Shown piece by piece: positions 33,605 to 42,842 of a stretch of DNA of 64,000 nucleotides; within the stretch, counting starts at the first letter, position 1, and each line of letters starts with the position of its first letter. The stretch comes from Paraburkholderia eburnea. Lineage in GTDB: Bacteria > Pseudomonadota > Gammaproteobacteria > Burkholderiales > Burkholderiaceae. The stretch is from positions 1 to 64,000 of the forward strand of contig NZ_PQGA01000029.1 in assembly GCF_002917095.1 (NCBI RefSeq). The letters are read 5' to 3'. The translations under genes were made by a program, and so were the position numbers. Below the pieces are notes generated by a model. The model was not told where the DNA came from. It did no database searches and worked only from the letters and a program-made list of their open reading frames with translations.

Positions 33605-34666
33605 TTAAAGAAACCAGACGCGATAGCTGACGGCGCCTTGCAGCCGCCAGTAGATCGACAGAAACGGAATCCATAGCGACGTCCAGATCATTTCGAGCAC
33701 ATGCAGCGCGTCGTGGCGCGTATCGCGTAGGCGCCGCGCGCAGAAGCTGGCGGTCAGCGCGAGCCAGATCGCGAGCGCCGCCAGCGCGATGCCGGTGTGC
33801 CGCAGCGCGAGCGCCATCGCAAGGACGAGCACGCTCGCGAGCACGCCGTAGTAAAGCAGCGGCGGCCCCGCGGCGATGCTCTCGCGGTAGAGCGCGGGAT
33901 GCTTGCGGAACAGCAGCGCCTCGAACCGGCTCTTGCGCTGCTGCGCGAGGCTCACGCCCCAGCGCGCGGGGCGCACGGGATGCACGACCACGGCATCGTC
34001 GGCGCGCGCCAGCGAGGCACCTGCGCGCAGCAGGGCGAACTGCAGATCCGAATCCTCACGCCAGGCGCTGGTAAAACGTTCGTCGAAGCCGCCTACTTCG
34101 GCCAGCGTCGCGCGGCGCACGAAGGCGTTGGCCGTGGCGAATTCGGCCTGCGCGAGGCCACTGGCGTCGCGTTCATAGTCGCTCGGCGCGCCTTCGAGCG
34201 GCACGACGATACGCCCCGCCACCGCATGCGCGCGTTCGAGCGCCGCAAGACCGGCGCGCAGCCAGCCGGGTTGCGGCACAGTGTCGTCGTCGGTGAAGGC
34301 GATCAGCGGCGCGCGCGCGGCCCGCCAGCCGGCATTGCGGGCCCCGGCCGGGCCTTGCGTATCGCGCACCGGCACGTAGCGGATCGCGAGACCGCGCGGT
34401 GCCTCCCGCGCGGCGCGGCGCCCGACGGCTTCGCGCGTGGACTCGTCCGGGCCGTCATCGCACACCACGATCTCATAGTTGGCGGTCGGCAGATCCTGCG
34501 CGCACAGCGCGTCGAGGCAGCGTTCGAGCAGGGCGGCGCGCCGGAAAGTGGGCACCACCACGGCAATGCGCAGATGTTCGAGCAGCGCGCCCGGATAGCC
34601 ATCGAACGACGGCTCCGGCGCACCGATGGGCCGCGATTCGCGCAGTTCGACGTCGGCGGCTTTCAT
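33605..34666 (-). CDS. Membrane-associated GT2 glycosyltransferase
   Basis: A 353-residue GT2 enzyme. VVVPTFRRAALLERCLDALC and VVCDDGPDES make the nucleotide site, AFTDDDTVPQPG is the DXD region, and WREDSDLQFALLRAG is the catalytic ED segment. The C-terminal 100 residues hold two hydrophobic segments (about 275-315) and another near the end, anchoring it to the inner membrane. Start ATG 34666 overlaps the stop of the carbamoyltransferase gene (ATGA). Donor sugar unknown. Confidence 0.88.
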   Translation of the reverse strand: MKAADVELRESRPIGAPEPSFDGYPGALLEHLRIAVVVPTFRRAALLERCLDALCAQDLPTANYEIVVCDDGPDESTREAVGRRAAREAPRGLAIRYVPVRDTQGPAGARNAGWRAARAPLIAFTDDDTVPQPGWLRAGLAALERAHAVAGRIVVPLEGAPSDYERDASGLAQAEFATANAFVRRATLAEVGGFDERFTSAWREDSDLQFALLRAGASLARADDAVVVHPVRPARWGVSLAQQRKSRFEALLFRKHPALYRESIAAGPPLLYYGVLASVLVLAMALALRHTGIALAALAIWLALTASFCARRLRDTRHDALHVLEMIWTSLWIPFLSIYWRLQGAVSYRVWFL

Positions 34667-36453
34667 GCGCGCTCCTTCGCTGAGGCAGGCGTCTTGCTGA
34701 CCAGAAACGGCCCGATCACGAGCGCGTCGAGCGGCGAGGTCCAGAACGACTCAAGCGCGTCGCGCGGCGAATTCACCATCGGCTCGCCGCGCGTGTTGAA
34801 CGAGGTGTTGACGAGCACCGGCACGTCGGTGCGTCGCTCGAATGCCGCGATGAGGTCGTAGTAGAGCGCGTGCTGCGCACGGTTCACGGTCTGCACGCGC
34901 GCGGTTCCATCGACATGGCGCACGGCCGGAATGCGCGCGGCCTTTTCGGGCCGGACATCGAAGATGAACAGCATGAAGGGCGCGCGCCGCGCATCGACGA
35001 ACCATTCGCTGGCGCGCTCTTCCAGCACCACGGGCGCGACGGGCCGGAAATCCTCGCGGTCCTTGATCTCGTTGAGCTTCGCCTGCATGCCGGGATCGAC
35101 CGGCGAGGCGAGGATCGAGCGTGCGCCCAGCGCCCGCGGCCCGAATTCCGTGCGGCCCTGGAACCAGCCGATGACCTGGCCGTCGGCGAGCAGTTGCGCG
35201 GCTTCTTCGGCGATATCGTTCAGACGCCGGTAGGGTGTTTTCGACCAGCGCAGGAAGCTTTCGATGGCGTCGTCGTCGAAGGCGGGACCGAGGTAGGCGT
35301 GGTCCATTCGCCAGTGCCGCTCGGCGCGGGTTTCGCCCGCTGCGCGCGCGGCCTCGGTGCGCAGACGGTAATCCGTCCAGAGCGCCGCCCCCAGCGCCGT
35401 GCCCGCATCGCCGGCGGCGGGTTGCACCCAGACATCGTCAAACGGACCGTGGTCGCGCACGAAGGCGTTCATCACGCAGTTCAGCGCCACGCCGCCCGCC
35501 ATGCAAAGATGGCGCAGCCCCGTGCGGGCGTGCAGCCAGCGCGCCATTTCCAGCACGGTTTCCTCAAGCACACGTTGCAGCGACGCGGCGATGTCGTAGT
35601 GCCGCTGCTCCAGCGGGCCGCCACGTTCGCGCGGCGCGCCGAAGCGTTCGACGAGGCGCGGCTCGGCGACTGTGTAGTGGCCGTCGCCGCGGTAATGCAC
35701 GATCTCGCGAAAGGCGTCGAGGTAGCGCGGCTCGCCGAACGAGGCAAGCGCCATGACCTTGTATTCATCGGACGAGTGCAGGAAGCCCAGCCAGCCCGTG
35801 ACAGCCTCGTAGAGCAGCCCGAGGGAATGCGGCAGTTCTACCTGCGTAATGCGCTTGTACACGCCGTCGCGGAATGCGCCGAGGCTGGTCGTCACGCCTT
35901 CTCCCCGGCCGTCCATGGTGAGCACGGCGCAATTGTCGAACGGACTCGCGAGAAACGCGCTGGCTTCGTGTGCAAGATGATGCTCGACGAAATGCCACTC
36001 GAAACCCCGCTCGCGGTCCACGCCGGCAAAGCGTCTGCGCAGATGATGGGGCGCGCCGTCGAGCAACTGGGCTTTGGCGTTGACGATATAGCTCAGAAAG
36101 AGCGGATCCCACGGCGAGCCGTTTTCATGATTTTGCGGGCCCGGCTGCGCGCGCACCTGTGTCGGATCGAAAGGTAACGCGATGGTGGCGCCCGGCTGCG
36201 TGGGCATCGCGGGAAACAGCGCGGGGTCGTAGGAATAGGCCACGTGATCGATGTCGGCGAGCGTGATGTTCGCTTGGGCAAGACAGGCGTCGATGGCGTC
36301 GAAGGGCAATTGCCAGGTCGAGAACGGGACGGGCCGCTTGGCGTGCTTCACGTGTGTGAAGCGTTCGTCCTCGGCGGCGGCGATCACGACTCCGTCTTGC
36401 AGCAGCGCAGCGGCGCTGTCGTGGTAGACGGCATTGATTCCCAATGTGTACAT
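34663..36453 (-). CDS. NodU/CmcH-family O-carbamoyltransferase
   Basis: A 596-residue carbamoyltransferase of full family length. The N-terminal Kae1-like domain begins TLGINAVYHDSAAALLQDG and includes EDERFTHVKHAKRPVPF; VEHHLAHEASAFLASPFD supplies metal/phosphate-binding His residues. The C-terminal YrdC-like domain carries GRTEFGPRALGARSILASP. It transfers carbamoyl from carbamoyl phosphate, via carbamoyl-AMP, to a sugar hydroxyl. Start ATG 36453 with CTGGAG upstream; the open frame upstream to 37596 is a shadow of the GT9 gene. Flanked by heptosyltransferases, it may carbamoylate a heptose, as known for WapO in the Pseudomonas LPS core. Confidence 0.9.
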   Translation of the reverse strand: MYTLGINAVYHDSAAALLQDGVVIAAAEDERFTHVKHAKRPVPFSTWQLPFDAIDACLAQANITLADIDHVAYSYDPALFPAMPTQPGATIALPFDPTQVRAQPGPQNHENGSPWDPLFLSYIVNAKAQLLDGAPHHLRRRFAGVDRERGFEWHFVEHHLAHEASAFLASPFDNCAVLTMDGRGEGVTTSLGAFRDGVYKRITQVELPHSLGLLYEAVTGWLGFLHSSDEYKVMALASFGEPRYLDAFREIVHYRGDGHYTVAEPRLVERFGAPRERGGPLEQRHYDIAASLQRVLEETVLEMARWLHARTGLRHLCMAGGVALNCVMNAFVRDHGPFDDVWVQPAAGDAGTALGAALWTDYRLRTEAARAAGETRAERHWRMDHAYLGPAFDDDAIESFLRWSKTPYRRLNDIAEEAAQLLADGQVIGWFQGRTEFGPRALGARSILASPVDPGMQAKLNEIKDREDFRPVAPVVLEERASEWFVDARRAPFMLFIFDVRPEKAARIPAVRHVDGTARVQTVNRAQHALYYDLIAAFERRTDVPVLVNTSFNTRGEPMVNSPRDALESFWTSPLDALVIGPFLVSKTPASAKERA

Positions 36454-36482
36454 GGCGGCGGACTCCAGTAAGCGTTGGAATG

Positions 36483-37673
36483 TCAGACGATATGGACAGG
36501 CACAACGGCACGGGCTGGCAGTGGCGGCGCATAGCCGAGCAATTCGTGCGCCGCGCGGGCGACCTCGGCGGGCGGCACGCTGCGCAGACAGGCGTGATGG
36601 CCTTCGGGGCAGATGCTGCGGTAACACCAGCGGCAGTCCACATCGCGATACAGCAGCCGATGCGGTGTCATCCAGGGTGTGTGCTGGGGATTCGTGAGCG
36701 CGTAGAGATCGACCACCGGCGTACCGAGCGCGGCCGCCAGATGCACGGGACCGCTGTTGTTGGCGATCAGCAGCGCGGCCTGTTCGAGTAGGGCGATCAG
36801 TTCGGCGAGCGTGAACGCGCCGGCGCAGTCGATCACCCGCGCGCGAGTGGGGGCGCTCATGTAGCTCGACACCTCCGCGGTCAGCGCGGCTTCCTGCAGA
36901 CTGCCGGTGAGCACGATGGGGCCGGGCGCGGCGGGCGCGATCAGATCGAGCGCCCGGGCGTGCAGCGCGGCGGGATAGCGGCGAGACGCCGCGCTCGCGC
37001 CCGGATGGACGACCACGCAGCGCACGCTGGGCTCGACGCCGCGCATGCGCAGCTTGTCGGCGAGCGTCGCGCGAGCCGCGGGGCTCACGCGCAGCCGCAG
37101 GCGCGCATCCGTTACGCGGGCGCCCACGCTTCGCACCATGGCCAACTGGCGTTCGACCTCGTGGCGGAGTTCGGCGTGAGGTTCGCGATCGGGTATCCAG
37201 TGCGTCAGCAGCGCATAGGGATTTTCGCGGCAGTGAGCGAGCCGCCGCTCGATCCCGGCCAGGAAACACAGGGTCGCGGCGGGTAGCGGGTTCTGGCTGT
37301 AGACCGTGAAGATGGCTGCGGCGTCGAAGGAGCCGGCGCGCAACTGCGCGAGCAGCGCGGCCTCGTCGCCGCTTGCCGGGCTGCGGGTGGCGTTGCTCCA
37401 GGGCGCGTCGTATTCGATCACGTCGTCCACGTCGGGAAGATGGCGCGCGATCGCGGCTCCCGCCGGCGAGGCCAGCAGCGTGATGTGACGGCGCGGCGCG
37501 CTCTCGCGCAGGGCGTGCAGGGCCGGCGTGGTCATCAGGACGTCGCCCATGTTGTCGAGGCGCACGCAAAGAATGCGGCGCACCTCCGCGTCCCACGGTG
37601 CGGCTGCGGGCGCGACGCCGGGCGTGCGCGCGTGGGCTTGGAGCGGCGCGCGCGGGAAAGGCGTGCCGTTCAT
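36483..37673 (-). CDS. GT9-family heptosyltransferase
   Basis: A 396-residue GT9 protein. VRLDNMGDVLMTTPALHALR is the family start after a 30-residue Pro/Ala-rich leader; CVVVHPGASAASRRYPAAL and IANNSGPVHLAAALGTPVVD are the donor-site motifs. A Cys-containing tail (CRWCYRSICPEGHHACL) resembles the other GT9 in this operon. Start ATG 37673 overlaps the phosphatase stop by 4 bp. It probably adds a heptose to the growing glycan; other ADP- or NDP-sugar donors cannot be excluded. Confidence 0.88.
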   Translation of the reverse strand: MNGTPFPRAPLQAHARTPGVAPAAAPWDAEVRRILCVRLDNMGDVLMTTPALHALRESAPRRHITLLASPAGAAIARHLPDVDDVIEYDAPWSNATRSPASGDEAALLAQLRAGSFDAAAIFTVYSQNPLPAATLCFLAGIERRLAHCRENPYALLTHWIPDREPHAELRHEVERQLAMVRSVGARVTDARLRLRVSPAARATLADKLRMRGVEPSVRCVVVHPGASAASRRYPAALHARALDLIAPAAPGPIVLTGSLQEAALTAEVSSYMSAPTRARVIDCAGAFTLAELIALLEQAALLIANNSGPVHLAAALGTPVVDLYALTNPQHTPWMTPHRLLYRDVDCRWCYRSICPEGHHACLRSVPPAEVARAAHELLGYAPPLPARAVVPVHIV

Positions 37674-38293
37674 CGCAGCACCGTCTCGCACATGGCGCGG
37701 GGCCCCCTGCTCTCGTAGGCGTGACGCTCCACGATCATCTGGGTGGCTTCGTAGAGATTGGCGACGATCGCATACGGCAGGCGTCGCGGCGCGCTCTGCC
37801 ATTCGGTCTCGTTGCCGCAGTCCACGAGGACGCTGCGGCAGCCCGCACGATTGCCGGCTTCCACGTCGTTCAGGATATCGCCCACCATCCAGCTTCGCGT
37901 CAGGTCGAGCCGGAGTTCGCGGCCCGCGCGCAGCAGCATCCCCGGCTGCGGCTTGCGGCAGAGGCACGCGCTCGCATACGGCATGACGTGACCGGCAGGA
38001 TCGTGCGGGCACCAGCAGGCAGCGTCGAGCGTCGCGCCGCAGCGCTCGAACATGCGCCGCAACTGCCTTTCGACGCCGTGCAAGGCCTCTTGCGCAAAAC
38101 GTCCGTGCGCGACGCCCCCCTGATTGCTGACTACGACGAGCCGAAAAGGCGAGCGGGCGAGCAGTTCGAGCGCCTCGCCGGCACCCGGCGCGAACCGCAT
38201 TTTCGCGGGATCGACGTTATAGGGAATGTTTTCGAGCAGCGTGCCGTCCTTGTCGAGAAAGACGGCAGGACGCTGATTAGAAGTCCTGTTCAT
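37670..38293 (-). CDS. gmhB: D-glycero-D-manno-heptose 1,7-bisphosphate phosphatase-like
   Basis: About 207 residues, HAD-IIIA phosphatase. The nucleophile motif is VFLDKDGTLLENIPYNVDP, motif II is VVSNQGGVAHG, the zinc loop includes CWCPHDP and CLCRKPQPG, and motif IV is GDILNDVEAGNRAGC. GmhB removes the C7 phosphate in ADP-heptose synthesis. Its presence next to two GT9 genes supports a dedicated heptose supply. Start ATG 38293 (MNRTSNQ) with GGAG upstream; ATG 38311 and 38335 are alternatives. Other sugar or histidinol phosphatases share the fold, but the Zn loop fits GmhB. Confidence 0.85.
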   Translation of the reverse strand: MNRTSNQRPAVFLDKDGTLLENIPYNVDPAKMRFAPGAGEALELLARSPFRLVVVSNQGGVAHGRFAQEALHGVERQLRRMFERCGATLDAACWCPHDPAGHVMPYASACLCRKPQPGMLLRAGRELRLDLTRSWMVGDILNDVEAGNRAGCRSVLVDCGNETEWQSAPRRLPYAIVANLYEATQMIVERHAYESRGPRAMCETVLR

Positions 38294-38344
38294 ACCGGCT
38301 CCGCTTGGCATACTGAAGTCGTCACATTCGATCACCGGGCATGG

Positions 38345-39655
38345 TCACATCGAGCCCACGACGCGCAAGGACTGCGCCGCGGCGCTTTCGCTGTCGGCGT
38401 CCGCCCGACGCCGGCTGGATGGCGCGGCCCGGCTGCCGACCAGACGCGCGTAGATTTCTTCGAGTTCGAGGCCGATACGTCGCCAGGTGAAATAGGCCTC
38501 GGCGCGCGCGCGGCCTGCTTTGCCCATGGCGCGCGCCTGTTCCGGATCGGCGTACAGCGCATGCAGGCGGGCGGCCAGCGCGTGGGGGTCGCGCGCTGGC
38601 ACCAGCCAGCCGGTCTCGCCATGCCTTACCGAGTGACGGATCCCGCCCACATCGGCGCCGATCACAGGCGTGGCACAGGCCATCGCTTCGAGAGGGGTGA
38701 TGCCGAAGGGCTCGTACCAGGGCGTGGTGACGAATACGTCCGCGGCGCTGTAGTAGTAGCGCAGCGCGGCCCGCTCGCGACGACCCACGAAGACCACCCG
38801 GTCCTCGATCCCGTAACGATGTGCGACGCCGCGCAGCCGCGCGATCTCCGGCGTGGCAAGTTCGTTCGGGGTGTCGGCGTCCCCGCCGACGATGTAGAGG
38901 CGCGCCTTCACGCCATAGCCCGCCTGTAGCGCCGCGATGCTTTGCACGACATTGTCGATGCCTTTGCGGCGCACGAGCCGGCCCAGTTGCAGAACCGCGA
39001 ATTCGTCGCGCGGCCAGCCGACATGCCTGCGCGCCTCGCGACGCTCGACCGGGGCGAACTCCTCGGGATCGAAACCGCAGGCCACCACGGCAATTCGCTT
39101 CGGTTCGGCCCGATAGTGTTCGATCAAATCGGACTCGTCGGCAGGACATTCCGCGATCACGCAGTCGGCGCGCCGCACGATTTCGTCTTCGATCGCGAAG
39201 CGCTCATCGGGAAATCCATCGCTTGCGCCCTGGTGCAGCCGCCGCACGCGGCCGAGCGCATGGAACGTCATGACCAGCGGCACGCGCAGTGCATCCTTTG
39301 CAGCCAGTCCCGCTATGCCCGACATGAAGAAGTTCGCATGCACTACGTCGTAGGGTTGCGCTTCCCGGCTGCAAAAATCGACGACGAACGAGGCGAATTC
39401 CCCCATGTGCGGAAGCAGCTTTTCCTTGGGCAGCTGCGTGGGAGGACCCGCGGGCACGTGCACGACGCGGATGCCGTCCATCAGCGAGATCGGCGGCAGC
39501 AAGGCGCGGTCTCGCCGCGTGAAGACGTCAACCTGATGTCCCGCGCGCTGCAATTGACGCGCGACGTGTGCGACATAGATGTTCTGTCCACCGGTATCCA
39601 CGCCGCCCGCCAGCGCGAGTGGCGAAGCATGTTCGCTGATGAGTGCAATTTTCAT
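38345..39655 (-). CDS. GT4 glycosyltransferase
   Basis: A 436-residue GT-B retaining glycosyltransferase. The N-terminus reads MKIALISEHASPLALAGGVD followed by TGGQNIYVAHVARQL, the donor-diphosphate glycine loop of sucrose-phosphate-synthase-like GT4 enzymes. The donor site E-x7-E is in EPFGITPLEAMACATPVIG. Start ATG 39655; the 58-codon upstream extension covers the promoter region. It is the first gene of the eight-gene minus-strand glycan operon and is divergent from the ABC exporter gene. It may start or branch the glycan; the sugar is unknown. Confidence 0.88.
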   Translation of the reverse strand: MKIALISEHASPLALAGGVDTGGQNIYVAHVARQLQRAGHQVDVFTRRDRALLPPISLMDGIRVVHVPAGPPTQLPKEKLLPHMGEFASFVVDFCSREAQPYDVVHANFFMSGIAGLAAKDALRVPLVMTFHALGRVRRLHQGASDGFPDERFAIEDEIVRRADCVIAECPADESDLIEHYRAEPKRIAVVACGFDPEEFAPVERREARRHVGWPRDEFAVLQLGRLVRRKGIDNVVQSIAALQAGYGVKARLYIVGGDADTPNELATPEIARLRGVAHRYGIEDRVVFVGRRERAALRYYYSAADVFVTTPWYEPFGITPLEAMACATPVIGADVGGIRHSVRHGETGWLVPARDPHALAARLHALYADPEQARAMGKAGRARAEAYFTWRRIGLELEEIYARLVGSRAAPSSRRRADADSESAAAQSLRVVGSM

Positions 39656-39744
39656 GGGACTTTCCTCGCAGGAATCGGCTAACCGAACAGAAGGCCTCGT
39701 GAGTGCGCCGGCGCGGGCAGCTCGATCGGACCTGCGCCGCGAAT

Positions 39745-39761
39745 GTTGCACCGGGTGCAAC
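39745..39761. promoter_or_regulatory. Palindrome in the divergent glycan/exporter promoter region
   Basis: GTTGCACCGGGTGCAAC is a perfect palindrome with 7-bp arms and a 3-bp centre. It lies 90 bp upstream of the GT4 gene start and 141 bp upstream of the exporter start, in the middle of the divergent gap. It is a good candidate operator shared by both; the regulator is not identified. Confidence 0.5.
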
Positions 39762-39901
39762 GACGAGAGCATTTGACGTGCCAATCGTCCCGTTTCCGAA
39801 AAGCGCGGCAACCCGCGGCACGGGAGCAAGGATTGCGCACAGCACGGCTTCGCCGTCGTTGCGCGCGTGTTGGCCAGGGAGGTAGCAGATGGGAGCGGCA
39901 G

Positions 39902-42529
39902 ATGAATGAAGCCTCAGCCGGGGGCCGCTCCATGCGCGGGCAGCGCAGGCGGATCGCCCGCGCGCTGGGCGCGGCGTTGTGGCAGCATGCTTCCGCCACG
40001 GCGGCGGCGACGGCGCTCATGATCCTCGCGCGACTGGGCGCGGTCTCGGTGCCGATTGCGCTCAAGCATCTGATCGACCATCTGGGGGCGCCACACCGGC
40101 TCGCGCTGGTACCCGTGCTTCTCGCGCTCGCTTATGCGCTGCTGCGCTTTCTGTCCGATGCGCTGGGAGAAGCGCGCGACGTTGCATTCAGCGTGGTGGT
40201 GCAGCGCGCGGTCGCGTCGCTGCGCGAGCGGACGTTCGCACAGCTACACCGGCTGGGGGCGCGCTTTCATGCGCAGCGCGAGACGGGGGCGATCGTGCGC
40301 GACGTGCAAAAGGGTGCGGATGCGCTGGGTTTTCTACTCGGCACGGCCTTGTTTTCCGTGTTGCCGACGTTCATCGAAATCGTCGTGGTCGTCGCGATCA
40401 TCGCGGATCGCTATGATCAGAGCTTCGTGCTCGCGATCGCGGCAACGTTCGCTTTTTACGCGGCGTACACGGCGATTTTTACCCGGCGGCGTCTGGTGTT
40501 CCAGCGCGCCGTGAATGCCCTGGAGGCGCGCGCCGATGCCCGGCTCGTCGACAGCCTGCTCAACCAGGACACCGTGAAGTATTTCTCCACCGGCGAGCAC
40601 GAGGTCTCCCGCCTGCGTGGCTTGCTCGACGAATGGGTGCTCGCGCGGCTGGCCAATCAACGCGCATTGACTGCGTTGCATGTGGGGCAGAGCGGCGTGG
40701 TGGCGGCAGGCATTGCCGCGGTGATGTTGATTGGCGTGCAGAACGTCCTGGCGGGCGCGATGACGATTGGCGATCTCATCCTCGTGAATGCCTACATCAT
40801 TCAGTTGTGCGCGCCGCTCAATACGCTGGGCTTCGTGTTCCGCGAAGCGAACGACGCGCTCGTGGACATCGAACGGTTGTTCGGCATTCTCGCCGCGCGC
40901 GGCACGCCAGGCGAAGATGCCGATATGGCCGATGCGCAGGCGCTCCACGTGCTCGACGGCGAGGTGAGGTTTCGTCACGTAGATTTCGGCTATGAAACGC
41001 GGCAGGCCGTGCTCCACGATATCGACTTCACGGCGGCGCCGGGGCAGACCGTGGCTGTCGTGGGCGGAAGCGGCTCCGGCAAATCCACGCTGATACGTCT
41101 GCTATTTCGCTTCTACCGCCCGCAGCGGGGCAGCGTCGAGATCGACGGACAGGATCTTGCGCGCGTCACGCAGTCGAGCCTGCGCGACGCGATCGGCATC
41201 GTGCCGCAGGATACGGTGCTGTTCAATGAAACCATCGCCTACAACATCGCCTATGGACAGCCTCGGGCCACGCGTGCCGACATCGTGCGCGCGGCCCGCG
41301 CCGCCCAGTTGGACGACCTGATCGAGCGGTTGCCCGATCACTACGAAACACGCGTGGGCGAGCGGGGGGTGCGGCTTTCGGGCGGCGAGCGGCAGCGCAT
41401 CGCGATCGCGCGCGCGATTCTCAAGAATCCGCGCATCATGGTCTTCGACGAAGCGACATCGGCGCTCGATACGCGTTCCGAGCGGGCCATCCAGAACGAA
41501 CTGCGAAGGCTTGCGCGCGGCCGCACGACGCTGGTGATCGCGCATCGGCTGTCAACCATCGTCGATGCCGATCTGATCCTGGTCATGGAACATGGGCGCA
41601 TCGTCGAGTCGGGGCGTCACGAAGCACTGCGCGCGCGCGAAGGCGTCTACGCGAAGATGTGGGCGATGCAGTGGCAGCAGGACGATCTGGAACATGCGGG
41701 GCGTCGCCTCGCGACCGCACCCGTGAATGTCGCGGAACTGCTCGGGCGGGCGGCGGCGACGGTGCGCGAGGGCGGAGTGCGCGCGAGCATCGAAGAAAAT
41801 GACAGCCATTGGGTCGATGCGGAAGATGCCGACGCGCTGGCGCAGGCGCTGGTGGTGCTCGCGAAGAACGAGACGGAGCCGGCGACGCGCGAGGTACGCT
41901 TCGGCGCGCGACGCGATGGCAATACGGTGCTGCTCGGCGTGACCGGTGGCCCGCGGCCCGCGCCGCTCGCGGATGAAGCCTTGGCGCGTGTGGAAGCGCT
42001 GTTGCGCGAGGCGGGTGCGAGTCTCACTCTCGATCCGCAGGATCATAGCGTGCGCTACGCCGCTGCCCTGCCTCTGCATGCGCTGGTGCCCGAACCACCG
42101 GCACCGCATAGTCCTTCGCGGATGCCGTGCGAACTCGCAGGGCTACGCATTGCCGTGCTGGACGACGACGAGGAAACCCGCGACGCGCTGGAGGCGGCGC
42201 TGACGTTGCACGGCGCGCAGGTGGAGGTGTATGCGGGCGGCGCGGCGTGGCTAGAATCGCTGCGCGGGCGCGAAAGCGCGCAATGGCCTGTTGTTGCGCT
42301 CTGCGATCTGCACCTCGGCGACGAAGACGGCGCGCACGTGGTCGAGTCACTGCGCGAACTGGAACAGGCGCGCGGCGTGGCGCGTCCCGTCGCAGTGCTG
42401 GGAATGACGGGGGAATTCGCGCGTGTCGCTGCCGCCCATGCCGCGCGCGATCTCTTCTCCGCGTGTCTTGTGAAGCCCGTCACGGTGCCCGCACTGATCG
42501 AGGCGATCGAGAGCGAGTCCAGGCCGTGA
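39902..42529 (+). CDS. ABC exporter with C-terminal kinase-ATPase-like and receiver domains
   Basis: 875 residues. Residues about 30-330 form a six-helix exporter membrane domain of the ATM1/HMT1 type (NQDTVKYFSTGEHEVSRL is typical). The nucleotide-binding domain has Walker A GGSGSGKST (about 388), signature LSGGERQRIAIARAILKN (about 492) and Walker B IMVFDEATSALD. After about 605 comes an unusual tail: a stretch resembling a histidine-kinase ATPase domain (NVAELLGRAAATVREGGVRA, then ALVVLAKNETEP at the N-box position) without clear G boxes. A receiver domain follows from about 749: VLDDDEETRD, Asp802 in LCDLHLGDEDG, Thr in GMTGE, Lys858 in LVKP. Start ATG 39902 with GGGAG. Divergent from the glycan operon. 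Confidence 0.88.
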   Translation: MNEASAGGRSMRGQRRRIARALGAALWQHASATAAATALMILARLGAVSVPIALKHLIDHLGAPHRLALVPVLLALAYALLRFLSDALGEARDVAFSVVVQRAVASLRERTFAQLHRLGARFHAQRETGAIVRDVQKGADALGFLLGTALFSVLPTFIEIVVVVAIIADRYDQSFVLAIAATFAFYAAYTAIFTRRRLVFQRAVNALEARADARLVDSLLNQDTVKYFSTGEHEVSRLRGLLDEWVLARLANQRALTALHVGQSGVVAAGIAAVMLIGVQNVLAGAMTIGDLILVNAYIIQLCAPLNTLGFVFREANDALVDIERLFGILAARGTPGEDADMADAQALHVLDGEVRFRHVDFGYETRQAVLHDIDFTAAPGQTVAVVGGSGSGKSTLIRLLFRFYRPQRGSVEIDGQDLARVTQSSLRDAIGIVPQDTVLFNETIAYNIAYGQPRATRADIVRAARAAQLDDLIERLPDHYETRVGERGVRLSGGERQRIAIARAILKNPRIMVFDEATSALDTRSERAIQNELRRLARGRTTLVIAHRLSTIVDADLILVMEHGRIVESGRHEALRAREGVYAKMWAMQWQQDDLEHAGRRLATAPVNVAELLGRAAATVREGGVRASIEENDSHWVDAEDADALAQALVVLAKNETEPATREVRFGARRDGNTVLLGVTGGPRPAPLADEALARVEALLREAGASLTLDPQDHSVRYAAALPLHALVPEPPAPHSPSRMPCELAGLRIAVLDDDEETRDALEAALTLHGAQVEVYAGGAAWLESLRGRESAQWPVVALCDLHLGDEDGAHVVESLRELEQARGVARPVAVLGMTGEFARVAAAHAARDLFSACLVKPVTVPALIEAIESESRP

Positions 42530-42842
42530 CAGGAAATCAACCGGGCGAATGCGCGTTCGTGGTTTCGCCGGCAGTCTTGCTCGCGGCGCCCGTCACGCGC
42601 CACACTGCATTGCCCACGACGTCGGCAACGACAGCATGAGCGTCTGGCACGAGCGAATCGTCGCGGGCAAGGCTCAGCCAGCAGCGGCGTCGGACCTGGC
42701 TTTGCCCGCGGCTGTTGGCTCCGCCGCGCCGGCACACGAGTAGTGCTCCGTTCAGAGGAGCGACGTGCCGCGTAGCGCAGGCACGCCGTTCCGCTGTTAG
42801 CCCGCCTGCGGCGGCAGCGCGCCCGCCACCTTTGCTGTTACG
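42530..42842. other. Intergenic region after the exporter
   Basis: 313 bp between convergent genes. A minus-strand 66-codon frame (42537-42737, ending AASKTAGETTNAHSPG) is open but unrecognised and lacks a good ribosome site. No clear terminator was seen. Confidence 0.3.

Noticed and set aside
34663..37596. 977-codon minus-strand frame that would extend the carbamoyltransferase
   Set aside because: The upstream 381 codons overlap the GT9 gene out of frame; a good ribosome site and family-typical start exist at 36453.
42537..42737. 66-codon minus-strand frame after the exporter
   Set aside because: No ribosome site and no recognisable motif.
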